Origin: Pictodentalium vernedei
Taxonomy: Eukaryota; Mollusca; Scaphopoda; Dentaliida; Dentaliidae
Assembly (NCBI GenBank): GCA_031216915.1
Contig: CM062292.1
Coordinates: forward strand, 206,295,262 to 206,359,261
Reading direction: 5' to 3'
Length of the DNA: 64,000 nt
Part shown: piece by piece, positions 55,577 to 64,000 of the stretch
Position numbering within the stretch: position 1 is the stretch's first letter
How the letters are laid out: every line of letters begins with the position of its first letter
The notes under the pieces: generated by a model
Database searches by the model: none
Told to the model about the DNA's origin: nothing
Seen by the model: only the letters and a program-made list of their open reading frames with translations
Translations under genes and position numbers: made by a program

Positions 55577-57578
55577 GGCCGCAAGTGAAGGTTCTCACCT
55601 CGATTCGCCTCCAGTCGGAGGAAGGCTGTCGCTGTTTTACGACCGTTGGACAGAGATAACGTCGGACTCTTGGGTCCTCGACGTCATTCATTCCGGTCTG
55701 CGACTGTCCTTCCATCGGCACCCCAGTTTATCTCGGGTGCCCCTTCCGACTCAGGTCCCTTCAGATTCTCTGCGTCGGGACCTTCTGGTGCAGGAGATCG
55801 ACAATCTCCTCACCAAAGGGGCGATCGAGGTGGTCAGGAACACCCTTTCACCGGGGTTTTACTCGAGACTTTTCTTGGTGCCGAAGAAAAACGGCCAATT
55901 TCGTCCTGTCATCGATCTGAGTACCCTGAACGAGTACATAATTGCTCCTCGTTTCAGTATGGAGACTTTCCGGACGGTTCGACGTTCAGTTCATCAGGGC
56001 GATTTTGCGGCCAGTATCGACCTGAAGGATGCCTACTTCCATGTACCCATTCATCTGGCGTCACGGAAATACCTTCGGTTCTCGTTTCGGGATCGAGTTT
56101 TTCAATTCAGAGCTCTCCCGTTCGGTTTGAACCTGGCTCCTTGGGCCTTCACCCGACTGATGTCACATGTGCTTGCTTTCCATCGCACTCAGTCGGCGGT
56201 GACTTCGTCCGCCTACCTAGACGACATCCTCCAACGGCACCACGATGCTGCTGTTCTGGAGTTCGATGTCCGGCAGTTTCTTTGCCTGCTAGCGTCGCTG
56301 GGTTTCAGAGTCAATCGCGAGAAGTCGGATCTTCTTCCTTCTCAGCGATTCCGTCATTTGGGGATGGATTTCGACACTCTTCACAATGTAGTGTCGGTTC
56401 CCCAGGCTCGGGCGACGATTCTTTCCGCCTTGACTCGGGACCTGCTTCAATCTTCCTCGGTGTCGGCCAGGACTTTCCTTCGGATGCTGGGCCTTTGCGG
56501 TTCGGTGACCGATCTCATTCCGCTCGGTCGCTTGTTTGTCCGACCTCTCCAACACTTCCTGTTGGATCATTGGCGTCCGAATGTAGATCCGCTGGACCTG
56601 GAACTCACTATTCCTCGGTCTCTGCTTTGTCACCTCCGCCCTTGGGCAGATATTCCCTGGCTGACACAGGGTGTTCCGTTGGATCTTCCTTTGGCCGATC
56701 GCATCCTTACTGCGGATGCCAGCGATCGGGGCTGGGGTGCGACGTTGGACCCTCTCGGTCTGTCTACTCACGGAGAGTGGGACAGCGAGCAGGTGGGCCT
56801 TCATATCAACCAGAAGGAGCTCCTTGCTCTTCTGTTGAGTTTTCGGCTTTGGATCCCTCATCTGTCGGACCATGTTGTCCTACTTCTTTCGGACAATTCG
56901 ACAGTAGTGGCCTACATACGGAATCAGGGAGGCACTCATTCGATTCCTATGTATCGGCTGTCTCGGGATCTTCTTCTGTTGGCGCGGGATGTGAACGCTC
57001 GGGTGTCCATTCGACACATTCCCGGGCGTCTCAACGTCCTAGCAGACTCCCTGTCCCGACGCGACAGTGTCCTTCCAACCGAATGGATGCTACATCGGTC
57101 GGTGTTTCAGGCGATTTGCGAGCAGTGGGGTCGTCCTCAGGTCGACCTTTTCGCTACTCGCTGGAATCATCAGGTAGAGACTTTTGTCTCCCCTTGTCCA
57201 GATCCTCTGGCATTTGCAGTAGACGCTCTGTCTCTGGACTGGACAGGCTGGGTCGGCTATGCCTTTCCTCCTGCACCGATTCTTCCTCAAGTTTTAGCGA
57301 AGATTCGTGCTTGCAGTTGCAGGATCATTCTGATCACACCCCTGTCTCCACAAAGGGTGTGGATCAATCTGCTGCGGCCTCTATTGGCCGATCGACCGAT
57401 TCGTCTACCTCTACGTCGCGATCTTCTTTCACAGGGTCGTCCCAGGAAGTATCACAACAACCTGGCGAGCCTGTCCCTTCACGCCTGTCTTTTATCAGGT
57501 CCAGTCTCCGACGTAGAGGTTTTTCGAGACGATCAGTGGAGTGCATTTCTGCATCGCGGCGACCTTCCACTGGAATGA
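55359..57578 (+). CDS. DIRS-B reverse transcriptase / RNase H
   Basis: 739 open codons in the +1 frame relative to gag. Sequence shared with copy A begins only around residue 75 (SPLGGLVEA), so the start is probably set by frameshift or re-initiation near the gag stop. RT: FLVPKKNGQFRPVIDLS, SIDLKDAYFHVPIH, YLDD at about residue 285. RNase H: LTADASD (about 450), NQKELLAL, LLSDNSTVV, VLADSLSR. A C-terminal segment (VDLFATRWNHQVETFVSPC to AFPPAPILPQVL) sits where DIRS elements usually have a methyltransferase-like domain; I could not confirm catalytic motifs. No stop or frameshift. Confidence 0.94.
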   Translation: MTHLLLRVGVVPGPPSVLLRLPRRRRRLRLRLRLLLLLIRSADVARPAGSLRLESLRTLSLPEVVSPLGGLVEAASEGSHLDSPPVGGRLSLFYDRWTEITSDSWVLDVIHSGLRLSFHRHPSLSRVPLPTQVPSDSLRRDLLVQEIDNLLTKGAIEVVRNTLSPGFYSRLFLVPKKNGQFRPVIDLSTLNEYIIAPRFSMETFRTVRRSVHQGDFAASIDLKDAYFHVPIHLASRKYLRFSFRDRVFQFRALPFGLNLAPWAFTRLMSHVLAFHRTQSAVTSSAYLDDILQRHHDAAVLEFDVRQFLCLLASLGFRVNREKSDLLPSQRFRHLGMDFDTLHNVVSVPQARATILSALTRDLLQSSSVSARTFLRMLGLCGSVTDLIPLGRLFVRPLQHFLLDHWRPNVDPLDLELTIPRSLLCHLRPWADIPWLTQGVPLDLPLADRILTADASDRGWGATLDPLGLSTHGEWDSEQVGLHINQKELLALLLSFRLWIPHLSDHVVLLLSDNSTVVAYIRNQGGTHSIPMYRLSRDLLLLARDVNARVSIRHIPGRLNVLADSLSRRDSVLPTEWMLHRSVFQAICEQWGRPQVDLFATRWNHQVETFVSPCPDPLAFAVDALSLDWTGWVGYAFPPAPILPQVLAKIRACSCRIILITPLSPQRVWINLLRPLLADRPIRLPLRRDLLSQGRPRKYHNNLASLSLHACLLSGPVSDVEVFRDDQWSAFLHRGDLPLE

Positions 57579-58540
57579 CTTATGCCGCCAAGTGGAAGGT
57601 TTTCTGCCGCTGGTGTTCAGATCACAATGTGAATTACCATGATCCGTCTATCGCTCAAATTGTGGATTTTCTGGTTTTTCTTTTTGACTCCAAGGGCCTC
57701 CAGCCTATTACGATTAAGGGCTATCGGTCTATGCTGTCTGATACTTTCTCTTATGTGGGAAAGCGGTGTATCGGTCGTAATCTTTTCCTCTCCAAACTTA
57801 TTCGGCACTTTTCTTTGAAGAGGCCTCGAGTTTTGCGTCTTACACCCAAGTGGAACTTGGCATGGGTGTTGCACTGTTTGGAGGGGGCGCCTTTCGAGCC
57901 TTTATCTGAGACCGACATGCATTTTCTCACCTATAAGACGGCTTTTCTTCTAGCGTTTGCTTCTGCTCGTCGAGTCAGTGAGCTTCATGCGCTATCTGTT
58001 GATTCTGCCTTCTTCCGAAATGAGGCTAACAGTGTCACATTCACTACTGATTGCTCTTTTCTGGCTAAGAATCAACTCCCCGATTCGGCACCTCCTCCCA
58101 TCTGCATTCGGGCTCTCCCTGCTGTAGATGGACGGAGGCCTCTTCTTTGTCCTGTTCGTGCGGTCAAGACTTACATTACTCGCACTCAGTTCATTAGGAG
58201 GGATCGGAAGAGATTTTTTCTGTCTCTCATTCCTAAGCGGCAGTCTATCTCTTCCCATTCTATTTCCCGGTGGATCTGTCTTGCAATCAAGCTGGCTTAT
58301 TCTCGCTTGTCTGCATCGGATCTTGTTTCGAACCGGCTTAATGCTCACGAGGTTCGTGCCATTTCTACATCCTGGGCGTTCTCCAATTCTGTTTCGCTCC
58401 GTGATGTTATGAATGCGGCTTACTGGAGGAATGCTTCTACCTTCTCCTCCTTTTATCTCCGCCACCTTCAGCAGCAATCTGAGGACCTTTATTCTTTAGG
58501 CCCTCTCGTTGCTGCTCAGGCTGTGGTGCACCCTCGTTAA
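55646..58540 (+). CDS. DIRS-B tyrosine recombinase
   Basis: Integrates the circular DNA copy. 964 codons are open in the gag frame; the first two thirds overlap the RT gene, an arrangement known for DIRS-1. Recognisable recombinase begins near 57570 (YAAKWKVFCRWCSDHN) with a core-binding part (ITIKGYRSMLSDTFSYVGK). Catalytic residues are all present: Arg in ARRVSEL (codon 57971-57973), His and Arg in AHEVRAIST (His codon 58346-58348), Tyr in FYLRHL (codon 58454-58456). A second basic patch FIRRDRKRFFLSL lies between. The true start is unknown. Confidence 0.92.
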   Translation: MDRDNVGLLGPRRHSFRSATVLPSAPQFISGAPSDSGPFRFSASGPSGAGDRQSPHQRGDRGGQEHPFTGVLLETFLGAEEKRPISSCHRSEYPERVHNCSSFQYGDFPDGSTFSSSGRFCGQYRPEGCLLPCTHSSGVTEIPSVLVSGSSFSIQSSPVRFEPGSLGLHPTDVTCACFPSHSVGGDFVRLPRRHPPTAPRCCCSGVRCPAVSLPASVAGFQSQSREVGSSSFSAIPSFGDGFRHSSQCSVGSPGSGDDSFRLDSGPASIFLGVGQDFPSDAGPLRFGDRSHSARSLVCPTSPTLPVGSLASECRSAGPGTHYSSVSALSPPPLGRYSLADTGCSVGSSFGRSHPYCGCQRSGLGCDVGPSRSVYSRRVGQRAGGPSYQPEGAPCSSVEFSALDPSSVGPCCPTSFGQFDSSGLHTESGRHSFDSYVSAVSGSSSVGAGCERSGVHSTHSRASQRPSRLPVPTRQCPSNRMDATSVGVSGDLRAVGSSSGRPFRYSLESSGRDFCLPLSRSSGICSRRSVSGLDRLGRLCLSSCTDSSSSFSEDSCLQLQDHSDHTPVSTKGVDQSAAASIGRSTDSSTSTSRSSFTGSSQEVSQQPGEPVPSRLSFIRSSLRRRGFSRRSVECISASRRPSTGMTYAAKWKVFCRWCSDHNVNYHDPSIAQIVDFLVFLFDSKGLQPITIKGYRSMLSDTFSYVGKRCIGRNLFLSKLIRHFSLKRPRVLRLTPKWNLAWVLHCLEGAPFEPLSETDMHFLTYKTAFLLAFASARRVSELHALSVDSAFFRNEANSVTFTTDCSFLAKNQLPDSAPPPICIRALPAVDGRRPLLCPVRAVKTYITRTQFIRRDRKRFFLSLIPKRQSISSHSISRWICLAIKLAYSRLSASDLVSNRLNAHEVRAISTSWAFSNSVSLRDVMNAAYWRNASTFSSFYLRHLQQQSEDLYSLGPLVAAQAVVHPR

Positions 58541-58704
58541 ATTGTTTTTGTCGAGGTTGCGCTTCTCTCAGCCTTGTTCTTTTCAGGTGCCTTCTCTCTT
58601 TCTTCATTACAGGTTTTAGTTTTTGTTCTCTGCCATCCTTGCTTTCGTTCTGCTACTCTTGTTGGTATTGGTTATGTGATTCACCTCCTCCTATTGTTTA
58701 TTCA

Positions 58705-58797
58705 GCCAATTGTAAACAATTGTGAGTAGGTTGAAAAGAAATTAAAATTTTTTTAGTAAATTTTGTTTCTTAACATACCTACCACAATTGTTTACCG
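58705..58797 (+). repeat. DIRS-B internal complementary region
   Basis: The reverse complement of cagccaattgtaaacaattg and its flank gives the left end, and tttcttaacatacctacc and its flank gives the inverse of the right end. It joins the two ends as in the expected circle (aatttc then ttttcaacc). Confidence 0.93.
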
Positions 58798-58861
58798 GAG
58801 GCCCACCCTCCTTGGGGATATCTTTGATATCGATGCCTCCCCGCTAAATCACAAACTTCTC

Positions 58862-59107
58862 GTTGGCGGAAATACGGAATTGACGTCACGGTTGTTGCGC
58901 ATGCGCTCGGTAAACGCAAGAGGTGTGCAGAGAGAGTACCTGTAATTTCGAGCGCTGGTCTCGCTCGACCCTTTTTTTCGATCTTTTTCGTGCTTTTGCA
59001 CTCTAGTACTTTTCCAACTCGTTTGGAAAAGATTCTAAAAGCTTGAGTTAGTTCCGAAGTAGAGCTTGCACTTATGTTACAGCCAATTGTAAACAATTGT
59101 GGTAGGT
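58862..59107 (+). repeat. DIRS-B right inverted terminal repeat
   Basis: Inverse of 52660-52905, followed by a right-only extension to 59146 ending aaaaattttaatttc. Confidence 0.92.
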
Positions 59108-59146
59108 ATGTTAAGAAACAAAATTTACTAAAAAAATTTTAATTTC

Positions 59147-60035
59147 AGTGCTATTTTCAGTAGAGGGTACCTTTATGCTATAATCAACTCCTCTTACAGT
59201 TTTAAATGCAGATAGCTGAAGCTTCAGGATATGATCATACACAATGAAGATGTGCAACATGTATAAAGTCTTGCAAAAATTTTGTTTCTCCACAGTTATT
59301 TCCCTTTCTTGACTTACAACATTTTTAGTGCTCTTTTCAATAGAGGGTACCTTTATCCTGTAATCAACTCCTCTTACAGTTTTAAATGCGGATAGCTGAA
59401 ACTTAAGGATATGATCATACACACAATGAAGATGTGCAACGTATAAAGTTTCCCGAAAATTTTATTTTTCTATTTTCAATAGAGAGTACCTTCATGCTGT
59501 GATCAACTCCTCTTACAGTTTTGAATGCAGTGAACTGAAACTTTAGGATATGATTACAAACACATTGAAGATATGCAACATCTATAAAGCTTGTTGCAAA
59601 ACGTTATTTGCTCAAAATTCTGGCCTTGATCGACTTGGAAAATTTTCACAGATTTTAAAAAATTTTCAGGGATTTTTTTTGTTGCTATTGTCAATAGAGC
59701 GTACCTTCATGCTGTAATCAACTCCTCTTACAGTTTTGAATGCAGTGAGCTAAAACTTTATGATGTGATTACACACACATTGAAGATATGCAACATCTAT
59801 AAAGTTTGTTGCAAAATCTTATTTTCTCAAAATTATGGCCTTCATCAACTTAGAAATTCCGTCGCGAAATTGTTTAATGGAGGGTACCTTCATTGCCAGC
59901 TGAAAGGTGGAGGTATTTGTTTTCTGAACACCAAGATGTCACATTGTTGACCTTGCTCACCGACAGGTTGTGGTGCGGGGGTAACACACACCTGGCGATG
60001 AATTGCGGGGGTATCGCACCCCCTGGCGATGAATT
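59147..60035. repeat. Irregular tandem repeat (140-215 bp units) split by DIRS-B
   Basis: Four to five units each opening with tcaatagag-g(g/a/c)gtacc (near 59155, 59337, 59478, 59694 and 59875) followed by tgctgtaatcaactcctctt and a gctgaaactttaggatatga-type stretch. The first piece of the array is at 52542-52647, left of DIRS-B. The right end has a short duplication (ggcgatgaattg twice near 59995 and 60023). Confidence 0.82.
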
Positions 60036-60260
60036 GACTCTAGTTTGCTATGATCTTCATGAACAACTTAATTTTGTATGTGCTTCTTGTCAATTCATGT
60101 ACAAGTGGACTGTATCCTTTATCAAGCTCTAAATTGATTATTATTTCATAATATTTATGCTCATTTCTGCTTGTCTTCTCATACATATTCTTGCTTTTCC
60201 CTCACGTGTAAACGCGACCATTGTTGTTCAGTTTTCCATCGGCGGGAAGCTTGATTTTTA
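60036..60260 (+). mobile_element. Old DIRS copy, continuation fragment
   Basis: Aligns with DIRS-B 52940-53137: catgaacaactta, ggactgtatcctttatcaag, ttttccctcacgtgtaaacg and ggcgggaagcttga all have counterparts in the same order. It picks up where the fragment at 51671-52541 stops. It ends before the Gag start, at tttagcccgactg. Confidence 0.85.
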
Positions 60261-60600
60261 GCCCGACTGTTTACAGTAAGGGGTATAGTAATGACTTTTG
60301 TCCGTCCGTCTGTCCGTCTGTTAACATTTAGAGTTTTTGGTTAAAGTTTGTGGTTAAAGTTTTTTTTACTGAAGGTTCAAGTGGGTTTTTTTTTTCTCTT
60401 TTCCTGTTTAGTTGACATTTGGAGTTTTGGTTAAAGTTTGTGGTTAAAGTTTTTTATTCAGCCTTCAAGTACAGGCTATACCCGGTAGTTCTTGTCTGAT
60501 CATCACAAAATTTCATATGCAGGTTTTAGGTCATGTCTTCATGAGAACGTCCCCTTTTGGTCGTGATTGGTCAACTGGTATGGCTGTCCGAGCCTGAAAA
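60261..60600. repeat. Unassigned repeat with direct copies
   Basis: A ttggttaaagtttgtggtta segment occurs twice (about 60340 and 60430), and a gtccgtccgtctgtccgtctg tract lies at 60300. The class is unknown. Confidence 0.5.
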
Positions 60601-61130
60601 CCATTAGCACAGTCTACAGGTCGTATTTATGAAGGGATTTCATTGCAACTTCATAGAATGCCTCTGTATAATGTCTAGATGAGAACGTCCCTGTTTGGGC
60701 ATGATCTGTCAACCGTGATGGCTGCCGAAGCCCGAAACCCAAAAACTTTTAGCACAGTCTGCAGGTCATGTTTAATATGGATGGATTTCATTGTAACTTG
60801 ATACGATGACTCTGTATGATGTCTACATGAGAATTTCCCCATTTGGGCATGATTTATCAACCGTCACAACTGCCCGAGCCCAAAACCCGAAAACCTTTAG
60901 CACAGTCTACAGGTCATATTTATGGAGGGATTTCATTGTAACTTGATAGGTTGACTTCATATAATGTCAACATGAGAAAGTCCCATTTTGGGTGTGATTG
61001 GGCAAATTTGACGGCTACAGGTGCCCGAAACCTGAAAACCTTCAGCACAGTCTACAGTCATATTTATGAAGAGTTTTCATTGTAACTTCGTAGGATCAAT
61101 CCACAAGATGCTCAGATGAGAAGCTTTTTT
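60601..61130. repeat. 145-bp tandem repeat
   Basis: About 3.5 copies; cacagtctacaggtc starts near 60611, 60753, 60900 and 61045, with tttcattgtaacttgatag and gatgagaacgtccc landmarks. Decayed relatives lie at 21741-22260. Confidence 0.85.
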
Positions 61131-61152
61131 CTCATTTGGTTTTCTTGTGGAG

Positions 61153-62990
61153 TTATCTAACTTTCTTTGTCTCTTCATCCCTCAGGTTTGCGTTCTCAAT
61201 TTTTTTGTTTTGTTTAATTTCTTTCATCTTTTCAGTATCTAATTTTGATCTGTAAGCTTCGTCTGAAATGAGTACAAAATATCTTTTGATGGATTTTGTT
61301 TTATTTTTTGATAAGGTGAAGACCTCTGAGATGTTTTTGAAATTTTTCACCGTAGAGGCACCTGTATCCACACGTCTGTGCGGTTCAACTAAATTGGGGT
61401 CAACCAACAGTTTATATTTTTTCCAGGTTTGAAAAAGAGCCAACTCCTCCTCCAAACCATTCAACAATCTTTTATTAAACGTATTTAACTGGCTCTGAGT
61501 TAATGCGGATTCAACAGCCCTAAGAGCATCAGCTGCTGGGCATGGGTATGGAACGCCACTGCCAGAATCTTCACTGCTAATAGAACAGTCGAGTATATTT
61601 TCTGAGTTAGTGTTCTCAGTATCCAAATCTGAATTACCCGATTTATCATGAGCACAATTGTTTTCATTACACAAGGCCAGAATATCCAATGTGGCATTTG
61701 AGATATCACTCTGAATCATGCGGTGTCTCTCTCTTGTTACTCACATTTTCTAATAAATTCACTTTTTCAGTCACTAGCGAAGGCCTAAAAGCTAGTTCTG
61801 GAATGATTTCTGGGTTGAATGGATATATACCACACGCCCTAAAGCCGTCACAAAATTTCCTCACTCATCCCCCCAGACCAAGCTTTATAGAGTAGACGAC
61901 CGGTTGGCATGTGAAACATTCACCTCACTATCGTTAGAGAAGTTCTGACAAACTGTGTTCCACTTAATTTCGAAGGGCCCGAACACAGTGCGATCTAAAG
62001 GTTGCAACCAGTGGGATGTGTGTGATGGTATTTCTATCAAAATTATATTCTCCTCTCTTGCGCATTCTATCAACTCCACAAATGTGTGGGATGTATGGCC
62101 ATCAAACATTAAAATCTGTGGTCTCTCTTTTCCAGTATTTTCAATAAAAACATTTCGGAACCACTTTATTCCAATGCCCCGTTTAGTCCACCCCTTTTCC
62201 GAAGTTAACCAAACTGTATTTTGTGGAGCATGTTCAACATCGAACCCATGAAGGATATTTTGGGTTTTCCCCTTAACAACGCAATGGGGTGGCAAAATTG
62301 TACCTGTCGCACTAGCACACCCAATTATTTCTCATGATTGCCACTTGTCGTTGCCTGAAGATGACGCAAACCCTGTCTTACTACAATTTTCTTCAGAATG
62401 TGGTCAAGCTGGACGCCTGTCTCATCCATATTCCACAGTTTGTCGGGAGCATTGTCTAAATTATTCTCTGTCAAAACACATTTAAGTACATCAAAATATT
62501 TCTAATGCGAACTGGCTCCATGAACCTGTGGCGAACAACAGCTGTAGCCTCAGGAACCCTAAGTGATAGCCTGTTGTCTTTTTGTATTTGTCGAGCTTTC
62601 GTTGCCCTGTACCATTTATTACTGGGTTGTGCTCCTTGGAATGGTGTCCCCCATTCTTTGGCTAATTTCCCAGCACACATCAAGAAGTTTTCTTTGCTAA
62701 ATCCCGTTTCCATTTCTGCTTGGGCTTGGGCAAAGTTTATCAAGGTCTCTTCATCTTCATTGCTCAAAGTTAAAGTTGTTTGAGACCTGATCTTCTGCCT
62801 TCTGTTACTTTTCCCATTATGCGGTCACCCAAAGTACTCTTAGGTACTTTGTTTTGATTCGCCGCTTTACGTATGGAGATTCCACTATATGTCTATTGAC
62901 ACCTTCAATGGCCCTTGCCATTTGTACCTTCTTCCACTCAAGAAATTTTGTAGGTCGACCTTTTTTGTCTTTGTTTTTGCCATTATCATG
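61153..62990 (-). pseudogene. pogo/Tigger-like transposase, broken
   Basis: Reading on the minus strand: a basic start (KKGRPTKFLEWKKVQMARAI), then a psq-type helix-turn-helix (SIRKAANQNKVPKSTLGDRI at about 62850). Next comes a CENP-B-like DNA-binding part (MSNEDEETLINFAQAQ to SNKWYRATKARQIQ, 62767-62520). The DDE_1 catalytic domain has MDETG near 62440, MFDGHTSH and WLQPLDRTVFGP; the last two Asp are 35 residues apart. A GFRACGIYPFNPEIIPE segment at about 61840 is typical of the domain's end. A 188-codon acidic/basic tail (61719-61153) follows. The pieces lie in different frames with at least four breaks. I found no inverted ends. Confidence 0.85.
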
Positions 62991-63600
62991 TCACCTGAAA
63001 AAAAAGAAAAAAAACAACCTAAATTGTAATAATACATCATATATTTTATTTTATAAAAAGTTCAGTAATAAGAGTCCATTCTCTCAACGATAGATTTTAG
63101 ACCGTGATAGTCCACCGGCTTTGCACTTCGTCTAATATTATATCCATTTTCTAACAAACTACTTCACAAATTGCATTACAGACATTGGATAAAAGGTCAG
63201 ATCTGCTTTAGAAAGTACCTCCAGAGCAAATTCTGTTGGAATACATCCGATGGTAGAGCGTTCACTTATCATACGTTTCAGGTATTCTATGAGAATTGTT
63301 TGTTCAGCGTCGAATATATCACAAAAACATAATTGTTCTAGCTGCATATTTATTATTGACACTCCTCGAAGTTTGTTTATCTTTGTCAACTTCTCCATGC
63401 ATGATCGACCTGCAGATGTTCATATTTGAGCGAAATTGTTCCATGTCCTTCAAAAGTAAAAATTGAACAGTTATACAAAATTAAAAATGGAATTGCTATA
63501 ATATATTGAGTACATTACTCTTTAATCGTTACATTCAAAACATAGTTGTACACAATTACTAAAAGAAAGTGGCTTCAGAGGGGTACGGGGAGGCTTTTGG
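62991..63600. other. Unassigned region; one 79-residue minus frame
   Basis: A minus frame at 63159-63398 (MEKLTKINKLRGVSIINMQ) has ordinary composition but no recognised domain and may be chance or a remnant. The rest is A/T-rich. Confidence 0.35.
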
Positions 63601-63609
63601 TGAAATTTA

Positions 63610-64000
63610 TTTATTTATTTATAAATTTAATTAACATTATTTATTGGGATTTAACGACATTTTAACAGCCATGGTCATATCATGTCAGTGACAATTCTAA
63701 TGGGTGGAGGAAGCCGGAGTTCCAGGAGAGAACCACCGAGAAACGACGAGCTGCTGTCAGCTCTCCAACATCGGCACAGACAGGGTTAGATTGCTTGAAG
63801 ACATGTGCACCATCAACGTTCAGCACGCCTTACTAAACAGCGTCATTGCGCCCCCATGCAGACAATTGGGGTCAAGTGCCTTTCCCAAGGACACAATGCG
63901 GGAGATCGAATCAGTTGCTGAAATGGTCCCCCGTGACCCATCCAACTACGAACTGTGCCCTTGCTTAACTTTGGTGATTTGACGCATGGGTGCAGATTGT
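63610..64000 (-). repeat. 5S rRNA-derived SINE (SINE3-like), cut by window end
   Basis: On the minus strand the head contains aagttaagcaagggcac and gtagttggatgggtcac, matching the internal promoter part of 5S rRNA. The body follows with tgtccttgggaaaggcactt, the ggcttcctccaccca stretch and a tail ending ttaaatcccaataaat. The body and tail are those of the tRNA-headed SINE at 29425-29755. Confidence 0.85.

Larger units (their letters stand above)
52648..59146 (+). mobile_element. DIRS-type retrotransposon, copy B (all ORFs open)
   Basis: A 6.5-kb element with inverted terminal repeats (about 52660-52905 and 58862-59107), three open ORFs, and an internal complementary region at 58705-58797 matching both outer ends. 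There is no target-site duplication: the left flank ends acattttc and the right flank begins agtgctattttc. The same join, uninterrupted, is seen in a neighbouring repeat unit at about 59319-59345. It belongs to a different subfamily from DIRS-A: the terminal repeats share only the outer 20-odd bases, while the proteins are clearly related. Confidence 0.95.

Noticed and set aside
63921-63972. A 5S rRNA gene
   Set aside because: Only the internal part resembles 5S, and it continues into a SINE body.

Overview
This window is eukaryotic, repeat-dominated DNA. I found no convincing host protein-coding gene. It carries a DIRS-type tyrosine-recombinase retrotransposon in two long copies and one old broken copy, a CR1/Jockey-like LINE with a 2A-like motif, 5S- and tRNA-headed SINEs, hAT, piggyBac-like, Tc1, pogo and Mutator-like DNA transposons, and minisatellite-bearing elements that end in hairpins. 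This mix and the SINE bodies suggest a marine invertebrate, most likely a mollusc or another lophotrochozoan. That assignment is inference.

Layout. 1-21740: a 73-bp satellite array that runs off the left edge. It is split by a DIRS element (DIRS-A, about 764-7313, decayed) and by a 9.4-kb LINE (9014-18410, minus strand) flanked by a 14-bp target-site duplication. 21741-32600: small dispersed elements (piggyBac-like MITE, SINEs, Tc1 relic, hAT MITE, MULE fragment) and two arrays of a 238-bp minisatellite that end in the same hairpin module. 32640-38160: at least three diverged copies of a roughly 0.94-kb unit, split by a nested hAT stack and by a deleted Tc1 relic. 38961-41385: a (GA)n/(GACA)n microsatellite and a small MULE with inverted ends, a FLYWCH zinc finger and part of a transposase. 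43734-49522: a hAT element with a palindromic piggyBac-like MITE inside it, a tandem of 1.24-kb units (two nearly identical), and a long palindrome. 51671-60260: a nested stack in which an old DIRS copy was split by other repeat DNA, which was in turn entered by DIRS-B (52648-59146). 60261-64000: a 145-bp tandem repeat, a broken pogo-like transposase gene, and a 5S-derived SINE cut by the window end.

How the parts relate. DIRS-B keeps all three reading frames open (Gag, RT/RNase H, tyrosine recombinase), has inverted terminal repeats, and has an internal region complementary to both outer ends. It is therefore the one candidate autonomous element. DIRS-A has the same plan but carries a stop in gag, an 18-G frameshift in the recombinase gene and loss of the recombinase's first catalytic arginine. 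Both DIRS copies entered without target-site duplication at a short identity to their own circle junction. The flanking satellite (DIRS-A) or neighbouring repeat copies (DIRS-B) allow the empty site to be read.
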